In this document: in pieces, positions 33,984 through 46,500 of the stretch
Layout: each line of letters begins with the position of its first letter
Numbering within the stretch: the stretch's first letter is position 1
Source of the DNA: Gordionus sp. m RMFG-2023
Taxonomy: Eukaryota; Nematomorpha; Gordioida; Chordodea; Parachordodidae
Reading direction: 5' to 3'
Assembly: GCF_954871325.1 (NCBI RefSeq)
Contig: NC_088779.1
Coordinates: 20,896,846-20,960,845, forward strand
DNA length: 64,000 nucleotides
Program-made: the position numbers and the translations under genes
The notes under the pieces: generated by a model
What the model saw: the letters and a program-made list of their open reading frames with translations, nothing else
Database searches by the model: none
Told to the model about the DNA's origin: nothing

Positions 33984-35329
33984 AGAGGTGGACGCGGGTC
34001 TCTTTTTTTATTCATGGACCGCCCATTCATGGCAATAAAAAAATTAATGCCCTTTCACGCTTACTACTAAAAAATTTTGACCCGACCCACCGGCTCATGA
34101 CAGAAAATATATTAATCACACCCGTCACGCTTAAAAATTTACGGTGTTTTTAAATTTAAAACTTTATTGCTATACTTTTACGAATTTATTCAATAATTGT
34201 TTTTATTTTTCTAATTCCATATTAATAATAAAATGATTAAAATTTATAAATCAAAATTTTTATTTTTCTAATTCCAAATTAATAACAAAATAATTTAAAT
34301 TTATAAATCAAAATTTTTATTTAGAAAGGAAAAAGATACATATTTTTTATTTATGTGTTCACCTTTTCTCTAAAAAGCGATTGACTCTAGAAATTAACTT
34401 TTAACTAGAAGTTGAACTTGCCCGGGCTGACAAATGTTACTAGCTAATTTTCTCAAAAAAGAAATGAATTTTCCTGCATCCAAAACTTCAAAATATTGTC
34501 ATTGTTTTATGAGTCATGATTTGTTTAAGTTTTCATCCTCACAACTTTAATCGGTAGATATTGGTGCTTCATCAAATATAGGGGTTTTTGTGTGTGCAGG
34601 ATGAATTAGAAAAGTTATAAATGATAGTTGGCATTGACTTATGCATATCATCTAACTTTATAACATTTGGCATTAGGTTACTTTTTATATCTCTTCCTTT
34701 TCTTCATCTATTAAAAACGAAAGACTTTTGAAATGCATAATAAATATTACCTTTAAAAGATATGTGGTATATTTTAGGGTTTTGATTACTATTATATCAC
34801 CTTAAGAAAGTGACAAAATTTTACTAATTTTTGTTTCCATATATAAATTTCATTTATTGTGGGAAGAGAATCTGGGCTCAGATTATCCGAGCATTCTCTA
34901 AATATTGATAATTTTAATAAAAAGAAATGAAAAGAAAACATTTTAAATTAAATGTATTTTAGTTTTAGAGATTTACTATTTTTCATTCATTTGAAATTTT
35001 ATAAGACGGAAAATAAAAATAGTTTATAAAATGTGGAAGTTTTTTGTTTTCAAAAATTATTCTTTTTAAAAAGGGTTAAATTAAATTAGAAAATATATAT
35101 TATAATTATAAAACTGCAAATTTATATTTATAAAAAACTAATTTTAAAATAAAAATTTCCATGATTCATGGGAAATCTATGTTCAGGCCCCATCACGCCC
35201 AGCAAAAAGGGAAAGTCCGTCACGCCTAGTCACGCCTAGTCATGCTTAATAATTTCAAATTTAGTTACACTTGCGCCGTGACCCACTATGATATATCGTG
35301 TCATGAGTAATTTCAGGCCGCCCACCTCT
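33984..35329. mobile_element. DNA transposon relic, AGAGGTGG ends, probably hAT
   Basis: The ends AGAGGTGGACGCGGG and GGCCGCCCACCTCT are inverted, with CATGGACCGCCCATTCATGG and TCACGCCTAGTCACGCCTAG words just inside. The 1.35-kb interior has no readable transposase. Terminal AGAGGTGGGC-type sequence is common in hAT elements, so that superfamily is inferred. The flanks do not show a clear 8-bp duplication. Confidence 0.6.
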
Positions 35330-36414
35330 TATAATTATATTTTCCAGGAGCGGTGTCTTTTTAAGCTAATTTTAGGTAACTCGAGCCCCTACTCCCTCCT
35401 AGTGACACTAATTATATTTTCTAAACATTGTCTATGTTACACCATTATGTATGTTATTTAATTGCTTTTTGGTTAAGATTTTATAAATTATTTTCTATTA
35501 CAATATAATACTAAGTTGTTAATATGGTGTTATTTTATTATACATTTAAATATTAAATTAAATGCTTTTAAAAAAATATATTTTTGGATATGTAAGTCAA
35601 ATGCGTTCACGAATTTGAACTTGTTCTTGTTTTGTGTAAACGAATTTTCAAGCGAACGTATTCAATTTACTAAAGAAAGGGCAAACATGAAAGATTTAGT
35701 TTTTTCAAAAAATTTTACATCACTTTTATAAAAAAAATTGGTAGGAGGGAGAGGGGTGTATGGGGGAGATTTATTATTACCTTAAAATAATATTTAAGAA
35801 AACTGGCTTTTTGAAGGAAAAACGTTCCTACGACGTCCCATGGTCTACGCTATGAGTGTTATTAATCGTTTGGTTTACCTTATGTCTAACCTTTGAGTGA
35901 TTTACTGGGGCATATAAATACCTCAAGGAATTTTAAATTTTTACTATAGAAAAACGTGTTAATATCTTTCTCCTTTCAAATAGTTTTCTAGACATTAGCG
36001 TTTTATTTTCACTGGGTTGTAAATAAACACACATACTTTTGTAAATTCCAAAAAAATAATAATAAATATTCCTCAAATATTTATAATTCACTGATACTTA
36101 AAGATCGAATCCCGGAAAAAAACACCCGGAAAAAAACTCAGGAAAAAAACCTCCAGATTTTTTTTTATATACATAGAATTTACTCAAGACCTAATAATAT
36201 AGGTATATTTTTATTTGGAATATAATGGATTTACTCATATCTATAATGTATAGACAAATTAGTAATTTAGATAATAATATAATTAAAATATAATATATTA
36301 ATAAGCTAAAATAATTTTTAAGCCCTAATTCATTATTTAAAGATAACTCATATACCCACCATAAAAAATACATAAACTAGATTGGAAAAAAATGTTTTCG
36401 GTGTTCAACTATCT
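35330..36414. other. Intergenic DNA with repeat scraps
   Basis: At 35345-35410, GAGCGGTGTC ... CTCGAGCCCC ... CTAGTGACAC looks like an end of the same old family as 53595-53765. At about 36105-36160 a short unit CCGGAAAAAAAC is repeated three times. The frame 35516-35731 has no recognisable domain. Confidence 0.4.
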
Positions 36415-36640
36415 ACACGCCATCGTTCAAGTTTGGTTTCATCATCGGTAGCCACCTCGCATTCCATTTTTTTAATCAATACCCAGATTGATGGGTGTTT
36501 ATTCCCATTAGAAAAACGCTGACTCCAACCTTTGCATTGATTATTTGTGCGTTCATCGTCGGATAGAATGCTCTGATTTCACGTTCTAATTTCTGGAGGA
36601 AATCGAGGCTCTATTCGACGTGTTTGGAAATGAGAATTGC
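36415..36640 (-). pseudogene. MULE-type transposase fragment (FLYWCH-associated kind)
   Basis: The minus strand reads PRFPPEI, an in-frame TGA, then NQSILSDDERTNNQCKGWSQ, RFSNGNKHPSIWVLIKKME. R-T-N-N-x(3)-G-W-x(3)-F ... HPSIW is the familiar C-terminal signature of MULE-like transposase domains common in arthropod genomes, usually P-R-T-N-N-x-V-E-G-W. Here the usual Glu after Val is Lys. Only about 70 codons remain, with one stop. No element ends could be placed. Confidence 0.7.
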
Positions 36641-37563
36641 TTCTTGTGACAAACTCTATAAATATGGAAAAAATAGACCAAATAAATAATTTTATAATTT
36701 TTCCTTTTTATTAATTTTTCTTTTAAAATTTATATTAGTCGAATAAATTTCTTTGGTTATCTCTACAAAAAATTTATCAATAAATTTTTAAAATTAGAAT
36801 TATTAATAATTATTTAAGGTCACCATAATAAGTGTTTAAAATATAAAAGCAAATTTGAGTGTAATATAACAGTTTTAATGCACAAATTCTAACAACCAAT
36901 TTTTAATATTTAATTAGAATAGGAAAGAAAAATAATTAGTGTATATATTTTAAACTGCATTTTATTTTTTATTTTTTTCCTAACAACTTTAAAATTTTGT
37001 ATTTTTTTAAAAAGTTCAACTTTTTTAAAATGGCACCAATGGCACTGAAAAAAACCTAGACAATAACCATTGACAATAACTGAATCATTATTGATTGATG
37101 TTACTAACATCAACACAACACAAACAGAATTTACTTATTTACCATAGGTATTTAAAATCCGCCCTTCCCTGTTCCATTAAATAATTAAATATATGTGCGA
37201 TTCTCGGGTATACCTTTGCCAAAACAGTCTATAGACGTTTAAACATGTACATTCCAGCTTGTCAACTAGCGCTTAAAAAGCCTTAATTTTTATTATCTAG
37301 TTTGATGGAAATAGCAGCTTTGCTGTATCCACAACGAGAGGGCGATACCTTTTTACATATCTTTTAAATCACTCTAAAGTCACATATCATACTACCTGTC
37401 AAATATTATGCCAAATCTAAATGATATGTGACAGTTACAAATTGTTTCCAAATTTATGAGAATTCGCTATTTTCGTTTTAAAATTTCATGCCTTCTTTAA
37501 CTTTTAGATACTTTGTTAAATATTATATAATATACATTTATTAATGTAGCCTTTTAGAAGAAG
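36641..37563. other. Upstream region of HIBCH
   Basis: AT-rich with no gene. 37320-37400 is slightly GC-richer (CACAACGAGAGGGCGATACC). A pyrimidine-poor CCTTTTAG directly precedes AAGAAGATGG, so an upstream coding exon with a targeting peptide may be spliced to the first exon listed for HIBCH. I could not find it. Confidence 0.4.
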
Positions 37564-40500
37564 ATGGCGGATTCGCTGGAGACGGTTTTATTTGAAAAAA
37601 TAAATGGAGTTGGCATTATTACATTGAACAAGCCAAAAGTTTTAAATGCTATAGATCTTACTATGATAAGAAAAATATTTCCTAAATTATTAGTATATAT
37701 TACACATTTAAATTAATGCTAAATGTCAAAAAGGAATGGGAAAAAGATTCACAAGTAAAAATGGTATATATTAAAGGTGAGGGAAATAAAGCATTTTGTG
37801 CTGGTGGAGATGTAAAAGGTTTTATAATAATCTTGTGTATATTTTTTATCCAAAAAATGTTAGCTGTCACGGAATCAGCCCAGAAGAATGACTTTAAGCT
37901 TGGGGAAACATTTTTCCGAGAAGAATATTTAATGAATCATAAAATAGGTAATATAATGTGCAATTATTTATATTTTAAAATTTGACTTTTTTAACATGGA
38001 TATTTCAAATATAAAAGGAAGTTACAAAAAGCCTTACATAGCTATGATTAATGGAATCACAATGGGAGGTGGTGTAGGATTGTCTCTACTTGGAGCCTAT
38101 AGAATTGCAACAGAAAAAACAGATTTTGCGATGCCTGAAACAGCCATAGGTTTTTAACATAAAATTAAGCATTTTTTAAAAAAAATGTAATTGTTTATTC
38201 TGTGCTTCTTTTTAAGCATAATTAAAATACCATATCTATACAAATCAGTAAGTATTAAATTATAATAAATCATATTATGTAAAATCTTAATTGCCGGGGT
38301 TGCCTAATGGGTAAGATGTACGATTGGAAACACGAGTATGAACAAAGACACAGGTTCAATCCTGGTAAGGAAAAAAAACTTTCAAAGTTTTTCTTCGATG
38401 ACTGATGTGTAAAGACATATGGTATGATGAATTTCGGAGCTTAGAGATGACACCCCGGTCACCGACAGGCCTGGACAGCGGGGTGCTAAGGATACCTGTC
38501 CAATAAACAAAATGGTAGAAATAAATGGAAATATGAATATGAAAGCTAGGCGTTCCCTCCATGCCACGCGCAGGGTGTAGACCTCCATCCTGTGAAAAAT
38601 AAAGTAAAGGTCAAAGCAAAGAAGACAAGACTGGCAAGTTTGAATATTGGGACGCTTAAAGGTAAGACGAGAGAATTGGCATCAATGTTGAACAAGAGAA
38701 AAGTTGATATAGCGTGCATACAAGAGACGAAATGGAAAGGACAGAAGACTTTGATGATTGGAGATGGGTATAAATTGTACTATAATGGACTTGTTAGCAA
38801 TAGAAATGGTGTCGGCATCATCCTCAGTCAAGATCAAACCTCCTCAGTAGTAGAAGTCAACAGGATCTCTGATAGACTAATGAAGATAAAACTCTGCATT
38901 GGTCAATCAATACTACACATCCTTTCAATATATGCTCCTCAAACGGGTTGCAAGGAAAAAGAGAAAGATTACTTTAGAGCTATCCTTGATGAAGCTGTAA
39001 TGGAAATCCCTAAGGATGACCTTAATTGGTGGTGACTTAAATGCGCATGTGGGGAAAGCAAGAGATAGCTACAAAAGGCATCATGGTGGTTTTGGATACG
39101 GAGAAAGAAATGATGAAGGAGAGCACGTACTGAATCAAAAATAAAGATGGAAAATTGATAATAAAGGAAAAAGAAATAATGAATAGATGGAAAGAATATT
39201 TTCAGGAGCTTCTCAACTTTAGTAAAACCTTCTTTTTAAGTTATCTTTTCAAACTATCTTATTTAATATAAAAGGAAGAGGTTTAAAGAGGTAGCATATA
39301 AATAATATAGAGTTTTGGCGATTACCTTAAGTCAATTTTTCTATATTTTGCCATTTAATAAACAGGGAGGAGATTGCATTTAACTAGGATAAAAATAAGA
39401 TTATTATATAAATTCAAGAAAGGTTTCCTACTGGCATCAGGATTTATGTTTGTTATAGCAATACCTAAAGAGATATGAAGGTTTGTCTCTAACCTTTTTT
39501 GAAAATTTTGACTTTAGAGAGATTTACACTCACTATAGTTCATTTTATAATACATGGTAAATTGACTTATCTATCCTAAGATAACTCATGTGTGGAATGA
39601 CAATGTTAAGGTTCTCCAAATGTCATTCAATTCAGATCTTAAATAATTAATATAATCATAAATTATGGTATAAAAGGAAAGATGTAAAGTGAGTGATTAA
39701 TCCTTACTCTATGGTGTGTGCCCAATTAATACTTTATTTATCACATCAAATTTATAAAAACGAAATTAAATTGTCAATTAGAAAATGAGATACTATTTAT
39801 ATAAAATTAATCATAAAAATAATATATATTGCTATATTATAGACACCCAGAATGTTATATTAAGGAAATGTGTAGCAAGCTATAGATAACATTAGTATTA
39901 GTGATTCGATTTGAATGATGGCCGAACCTTTATAGACGAGTACATACAAGTTATATTTTTTAAAAATTCTGCATTAGATTCTATACTTAAGAAAGAATCC
40001 TGTTTGGATTTTGCCAGTCTTAAAAATCTTGTCTCTATCGTAATGAGGGCATGATTGATAATTATTATTTTATGATTTGAGTTGAATGCTGACCCCGAAT
40101 AATCTCCCTATCTATCAAATGGTAAGATATTGGAAAATATAAATAATAGATTGTTTCCTGAAACAATCACCAAATAATTTGATTTACCAATAAATAAACT
40201 ACATGCTTCTGATACCTCTATAAAATCCTTTCTCTTATATAAAAATGAGCTGCTTTGGAAAGATAACTAAAACCTTAAAAGAAATAATTTTGCAATTCTT
40301 CAAAAATACAGATATTAATGGGTGAGAATTTAAGATGATTTTACTAATTTTGAACAAATGCTTGCTAATATAGCTACAATAAAATTTTAGAAACGTTTCA
40401 TTTTGATATTTTTCACATCTTACTATAATGTTAATCCTAACTCTTATTATCACAGTTACAAATTCATTATATTTAATCTCACTACAAATTAAATTTTTCT

Positions 40501-43500
40501 ATAGATATTTTTACAGTTTTAAATTATTACCAAGAATTTGAACTAAGTAAGAGTATAAAGTGTTTTTTTAACCTTAATAAAATTTATAATCTTGCTCTCT
40601 CTCAGCTAGTCTGATAGCATTCTGGGAAACTTTTCTCTATTTTCTTCTTCTGCTATTACTTTATACTTTTACAACATTTGATTTAGCATGGGTAGTACCT
40701 TTTTACATATATTGGAGTTACAAGGTTTGTTGCTTGAATAAAAACTGGCATGATTATACAGAGGATGGGTCTCTGTATAATTTACATACTCTCACTGCTC
40801 ACACCTAGGCCATAGGTAAACGTTTAACCTCCAAGGGAGAAAATTTAGTTAACAGTATCAAACGTGAACTATACATGAAATATAAAACCGATATATAGGT
40901 ATAATTAGAGCTATACAAATCGAGTTAAATAACAGACGTGGCAAAAACTATTTTTGCATCATTTTTAGTAATGATTTATTTTAGGTTAAATACTATAAAA
41001 AAGTAGTGCTGTAAAGTAACGTCGTTACCTTTTTTGAAGAAAAGGAACGCCATTCGTTACGTTCTTATAGAGGTAACGTTAACGCGTTTATTTTTTATTG
41101 AGTAACGTTGACTCAAAACGCTACTCGTTACTTTAAGTTTTTTCTTAAAAAATATAAAAAAATAAAAACATATTTTATTATACAATAACCTTTATTTATT
41201 TTTTAAAACCGAGTTTTTAAATCATATCAACCACCATTCCTTCATTTTTATTTTAAATTCTCGTGTTAAATTTTCAGTCGAATGTTAATTTAATTAATAT
41301 TCAATCAAAATTCAAAGTAAATATTAATAATAATCTTATTATCCTATTTTATAATTTATTTTAAGAAATTATGTCCATAGTGCATACTTCTTCAGAAGGA
41401 TGATTTAACACTTCCCTGGCCCCAATTTGAAACATATTTTACATCAATAAAGAAAATTAAGGGTATAAAGTCTACACTTTGTAAATGTAAATTATGTCCT
41501 AACTCAAAACCTCAATGTCCAGCAGTTCAAACTGAAAAGCTTAAAGTATAGGGCTGGGAACCAACATTAAAAACCCAAGATTAACAAAATTTTGGTATTG
41601 GTTCAAAATATTAAATTAGATTTAAACAATATCTTCTATTTCTTGTTTTATTATTACTATTGGGTTAGCTTCAAATTGTTAATAAATTTAAAGAATAAAA
41701 TAGTGATTTTAAAAACTTTGCTTAAATAAATAATTATTAAATAAATATATATTATGAATAGAAATATGAAGCTATTGTTTTAGCGAACTGAACGTAGATA
41801 TTTTTCCTGATTGCTTTTTAAATGATAATTCTGAAAACGATATGAATTTGAAAAATTATCTTTCTCAATTATAATTTCAATTTTTAATATTTTCCTTGGC
41901 TAGGGATTAAAAAATGGAATTAAATTTTTAAAAGATTTATCTTCAATTATTGAAAAAACGAAGTTATTTTTAATAAAAAATTTAGGAATTATTAATATTT
42001 TAATTAAAAATAGACTATATATTTCTCAAAAATGAAAGAGATTATTGAACATTTGAATAGTAATAAAACAAATTGAAGCCAATCATCTACATCAAAGATA
42101 AAAATATCACAAAGCTGTTGATGAATTCATTTTTAATTTTGGAATTGAAGAAATACAACCATTTTCAATTGTAGAAAACACTTCTGCAGCCAATTAAAAA
42201 TATGACGCCTAGGCCTACCCTCATATTAAAAATAACAAAGCATATGACACCATGGCAAAGAAATTAGTGGATTTATTGTGTATCCCAAAAATTGTCTGTA
42301 GATAGTCTTATTAAGGGGAATTGAAAATTTAACGAATCTCGTAATAAATTTGAATTATAGAGATTTTCAGATAACTACAAGTCATTCATGGATGAATATT
42401 GTATGGTTAGTTAGTGCTAATTAAAAAATATGATATGTATATGATTTTATAGGTTAGAGAGGGGGAAAAAATGCATTTGGGATATTTAACTCCCACCATA
42501 ACTATTATAATATTAAAACTTTAAAAAATGGCATTAAATAATTTTAAGTTTTGTAAGCCGCTTATTAATTCAATCCTGGGCATAGATAAAATGTTTACAG
42601 TTCAAATATTGTTTACAATTTATATTTTGATTATCTTTTATTTTCAATAGATTCAAACACCTCTATAATATATTCCGCAATAATTCACCAGCTATTTAAA
42701 TTGAATTGGGCTAAAATTAGAGTTCAACAAAGGAAGAATATTAGAACCTATTTCCAATTTGAGAAAAACCTTGTTAAAGAAAGAGCAGACTTAATTCCTT
42801 TATTCAGCACACATACTAGAATATTTTCTTATAAATATAAATATTTTTTTGATGAGGAAATGAATGAAGATCCTTGTAAAGATGATCTATTAAGCTTTTT
42901 TCAAAAAATAATTCTTTAAATATTTTAAATAAATTCCCCGAATTAAAATTTTTATTTATAAAATATTATTCAAATCTCCCATCCTCTGCGCCAATTAAAT
43001 GTGTGTTTAGCTTAGCGAAAGTTGTGTTGAGAAGTGCTCCTGTTTATCCGAGCAAGATTTTGAAATCAATTGTTGCTAAAAATATTAAAAAAATTATTAC
43101 AAAAATATCTTATGAATAATATTTAATTTTTTAAGTAACGAGTAACCCATTACTTTTTTGAATAGTCAGTAACGCGCGTTCCTTTAAAAAGGTAACGAGT
43201 AACGGTAACGCGTTTCTTTTTTGTAGTAACGTTTACAGTACTATAAAAAAAAGTAACCAATTTTTTTTCTATCACAAATAGTACATAATGTAATAATCGG
43301 TCAAATTTAAAATTTTATGTTTAATATTTTAATTTTATTTTTCAAAATCTTCCTTATTTCTTTATATTTTTGATCGAGTATTTTATCTTCTACATTTTTA
43401 TTTTTCATATTTCATATTTTTGTTAGGTTTTTAATGGGGAGGGGCTCAGGCGTCGGTGTTAACATCATTTTATTTAAATAATAGATCGATTAAATTACCG

Positions 43501-46500
43501 TAGAAAATAATATCTTTCCTCACTCAAAATATTCGTCGATCTAGAATTGGAGTGCTCCACTCGACATTTCAAAATTTTTAGGTTAGAAGTGGATAATAAC
43601 TAATTTATTCCCAATATATATATAACTAGATTGAAAAATAATAATTTTTGAATAAGATTTTCTTATATTTGATTTTAAACTTTACATTTGGCGCAAGTGT
43701 AGCATTACAATTCTAGGCATGTACCATCTATGACAATAGACTTGTCCAATTCTTCTTTGGAATGATGTTAAAAAAATAAGGGAAGTAAATTTTTTCTGGA
43801 GGGATTTTTTTTTAGATTTTGAGGGGACAATTAAATTTATTATAAAGAATATTAAAATGAGAGAGGTATAGAGTGTATTTAAATAATCATTTTTTTAAAA
43901 AAATTAATATATGACCAGAACTTTTAATTTGGTGATTTATGAATAATTTATTACCATTCATGTCATATTATTATTCGTATTATAGAGGAATATCTTCGCA
44001 TTTTGCTTTAAATATATATAGTAAATTTTAAAATTTTTAGTAATAATTAAACTTATAAAAAATATAGGTCTCTGTATCAATTGAAAAATTATTTTAATTG
44101 CACGTTTACATGTGTAATTATAGATACTGGATAAAATATGTTTAAGATGAGAATAGATTAGTATTAATTCTGATTTTAGAAATATTTTAACTCATAAATA
44201 TACTTTTACATTTACTCCACTGATCTAGAGGCAAAAAGTGTAAAACAAATATTAAATATTTTAGAAATAATTATTTTGTTCTAAAGAAATCTAGTGTATG
44301 GAAACAGAACATATTTACAGTTAGTATCCAATCATATGCAAACTAAATTTCGTTTGTAATCTTAACTAAAATGTAAGACATAATGTCTACAAACTTTTAT
44401 CGAAAGAGGTGTATGCTGTGAGTTTGATTGGCATAGAATAATCCCAGAACTATAAATAATATTCAAAAAGTATTTGTAGTAAAGTGTCAAATGGTATAAA
44501 TTTTTTATGATTATTATTAATTGAATTAAAAACATTTGATTTAAATCATTGTTTTATTTTAAAAAAATATTTTATTTAAGGGTTGACTTATAAAAAACAA
44601 TGATATTTAATAATTTTGATCAAATTATTTAATATATTGACACAACTGTATGCTATACAGTATATTATAATTCATGTGCCAGGCTTATTTCTTTTATTAT
44701 AATTCATAGGCTTATTTCCCGACGTTGGGGCATCTTATTTCCTACCCAAACTTCCCCATAATTTAGGGTTGTACCTAGGATTAACTGGGCAAAGACTCAA
44801 AGGACACGATGTATACAAAGCAAATATTGCTACCCATATTATCTCTTCAGAAAAGGTATATTATCATTTAAATTTGAAAAAGATATAATCGCTCAATTTA
44901 ACAGTTTTATATGATATTTAGGAGTATTTTCTTTCCCTTTTACATTTTTTTTATCAGAATTAGTTATTTATCTTTTCAGAAATATTATTTAATTTTTTAT
45001 CTGATTCAAACCGGATTTAATGCTAATTTAGAGGCATATTGTTTGATATTTTAATATTTTTAGATCTCTAGTTTCGAAAAAGAATTGTTATCCTTACCAC
45101 ACATATCAAAAACATCTTTGGAAGATTTATTAAAGCGATACAACTATAAAGTTTAAAAAAACATATATTCGACAAAATATATCCTTTGTTTTTATATCCT
45201 TTCTTATCATTTTTTGTGAAGGATAATTGTTTTTAAAGGAAATAATAAATAATTTTCATCATTCAAAAGTAATTTTACTTAGCTTTTCATGCATTATTTT
45301 TATTATCTGTTAATTTAACAAATGCCAAATATTATGTATGTACAAATTGTCTGTGATTTACAATATTGAACATTTGGTCAAACTGTAAATGATATATTCT
45401 AAAATATATAATAATTTAAACCAGGACCTAGAATCCCAAACCCAACCAAAACTTAACGATAAAACCCTTCCCCTCATTAACAAGCTATTCGATCCCAAAT
45501 CATTCACGACGAAGATATCCGGTGTTCCTTCCGTTTCATTTGAGGGTTTTCGTCATAATTTGATCAAAGTTTTATACCAAAACATGAGTGACGAAGAATC
45601 GATGAAAAATACGATACTGGGTAAGGCCGGACCACAACTTTTATCAGACCCAGATAATGTTAAACAAGATGATGATATATCTCTTAATACCTTGTCACCG
45701 ACGTCATTAAAAGTATATACTTCTTTTTTGTATAAACCAGGCCAAGCCTAAAGCAAAGATATTTTTTTAAATACATTTAAGTAGTGCTGTAAACATTTTT
45801 AAAAAAATCGAACGCGTTCACATTAAAAGTATATACTTCTTTTTTGTATAAACCAGGCCAAGCCTAAAGCAAAGATATTTTTTTAAATACATTTAAGTAG
45901 TGCTGTAAACATTTTTAAAAAAATCGAACGCGTTCACGTTCAAATTCAAAAAAAGGAACGCGTTCAAGTTCATGAACGCGTTCATGCGTTCAAAATTTTA
46001 TGATAAATTTTTTTTAAAATTAAATTTAATATAAATAAATGCCTTATATTTTTCAACACAATATATTAGCCATGATAAAAAAATAATAGTTTTATTTTGA
46101 TAATATAATTATAAATACAATATAATAGAGCGATAAAAAAATAAATTTATAAATTTATTTTCTTAAATACTAATATTAAAATGCCTTATTATAATTAACT
46201 ATATATATATATATTATGTAGTGTTGTAAATGAACGCTTTCGTGAACGAAGTTCGTTTTTTTGAAAAAAGGTGATGAACGGCGTTCCTTTTTTTTGACGA
46301 ACTTTGAACGTGAACGCGTTCCTTTTCTTTGATGAACGCGTTCAATTTTACGTTCGTTCAATTTTAAAAACACTTTTTATTTTTATTTATTTGAAAAATT
46401 TATATTAATCCGCATTTTTTAACAAAAAAGTCTTATATTTTTATTTATTTGAAAAATTAATATTTAATCCAATTTTTTAACAAAAAAGTCATATTTTTTA

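Noticed and set aside
38293-38370. A free-standing tRNA gene
   Set aside because: The box B segment is shared with the other LINE copy at the same place, the arms do not pair convincingly and LINE sequence follows directly, so it is treated as the LINE head.
45389-45424. Upstream ATG of the open frame over HIBCH exon 7
   Set aside because: Homology and the acceptor AAACCAG place the exon start at 45425; the upstream codons are intron.
45730-45751. Continuation of HIBCH exon 7 to TAA after PGQA
   Set aside because: The donor TT|GTATAA at 45730 joins exon 8 in phase and restores HEYRL and EGVRA of the family, so the read-through end is not the normal C-terminus.
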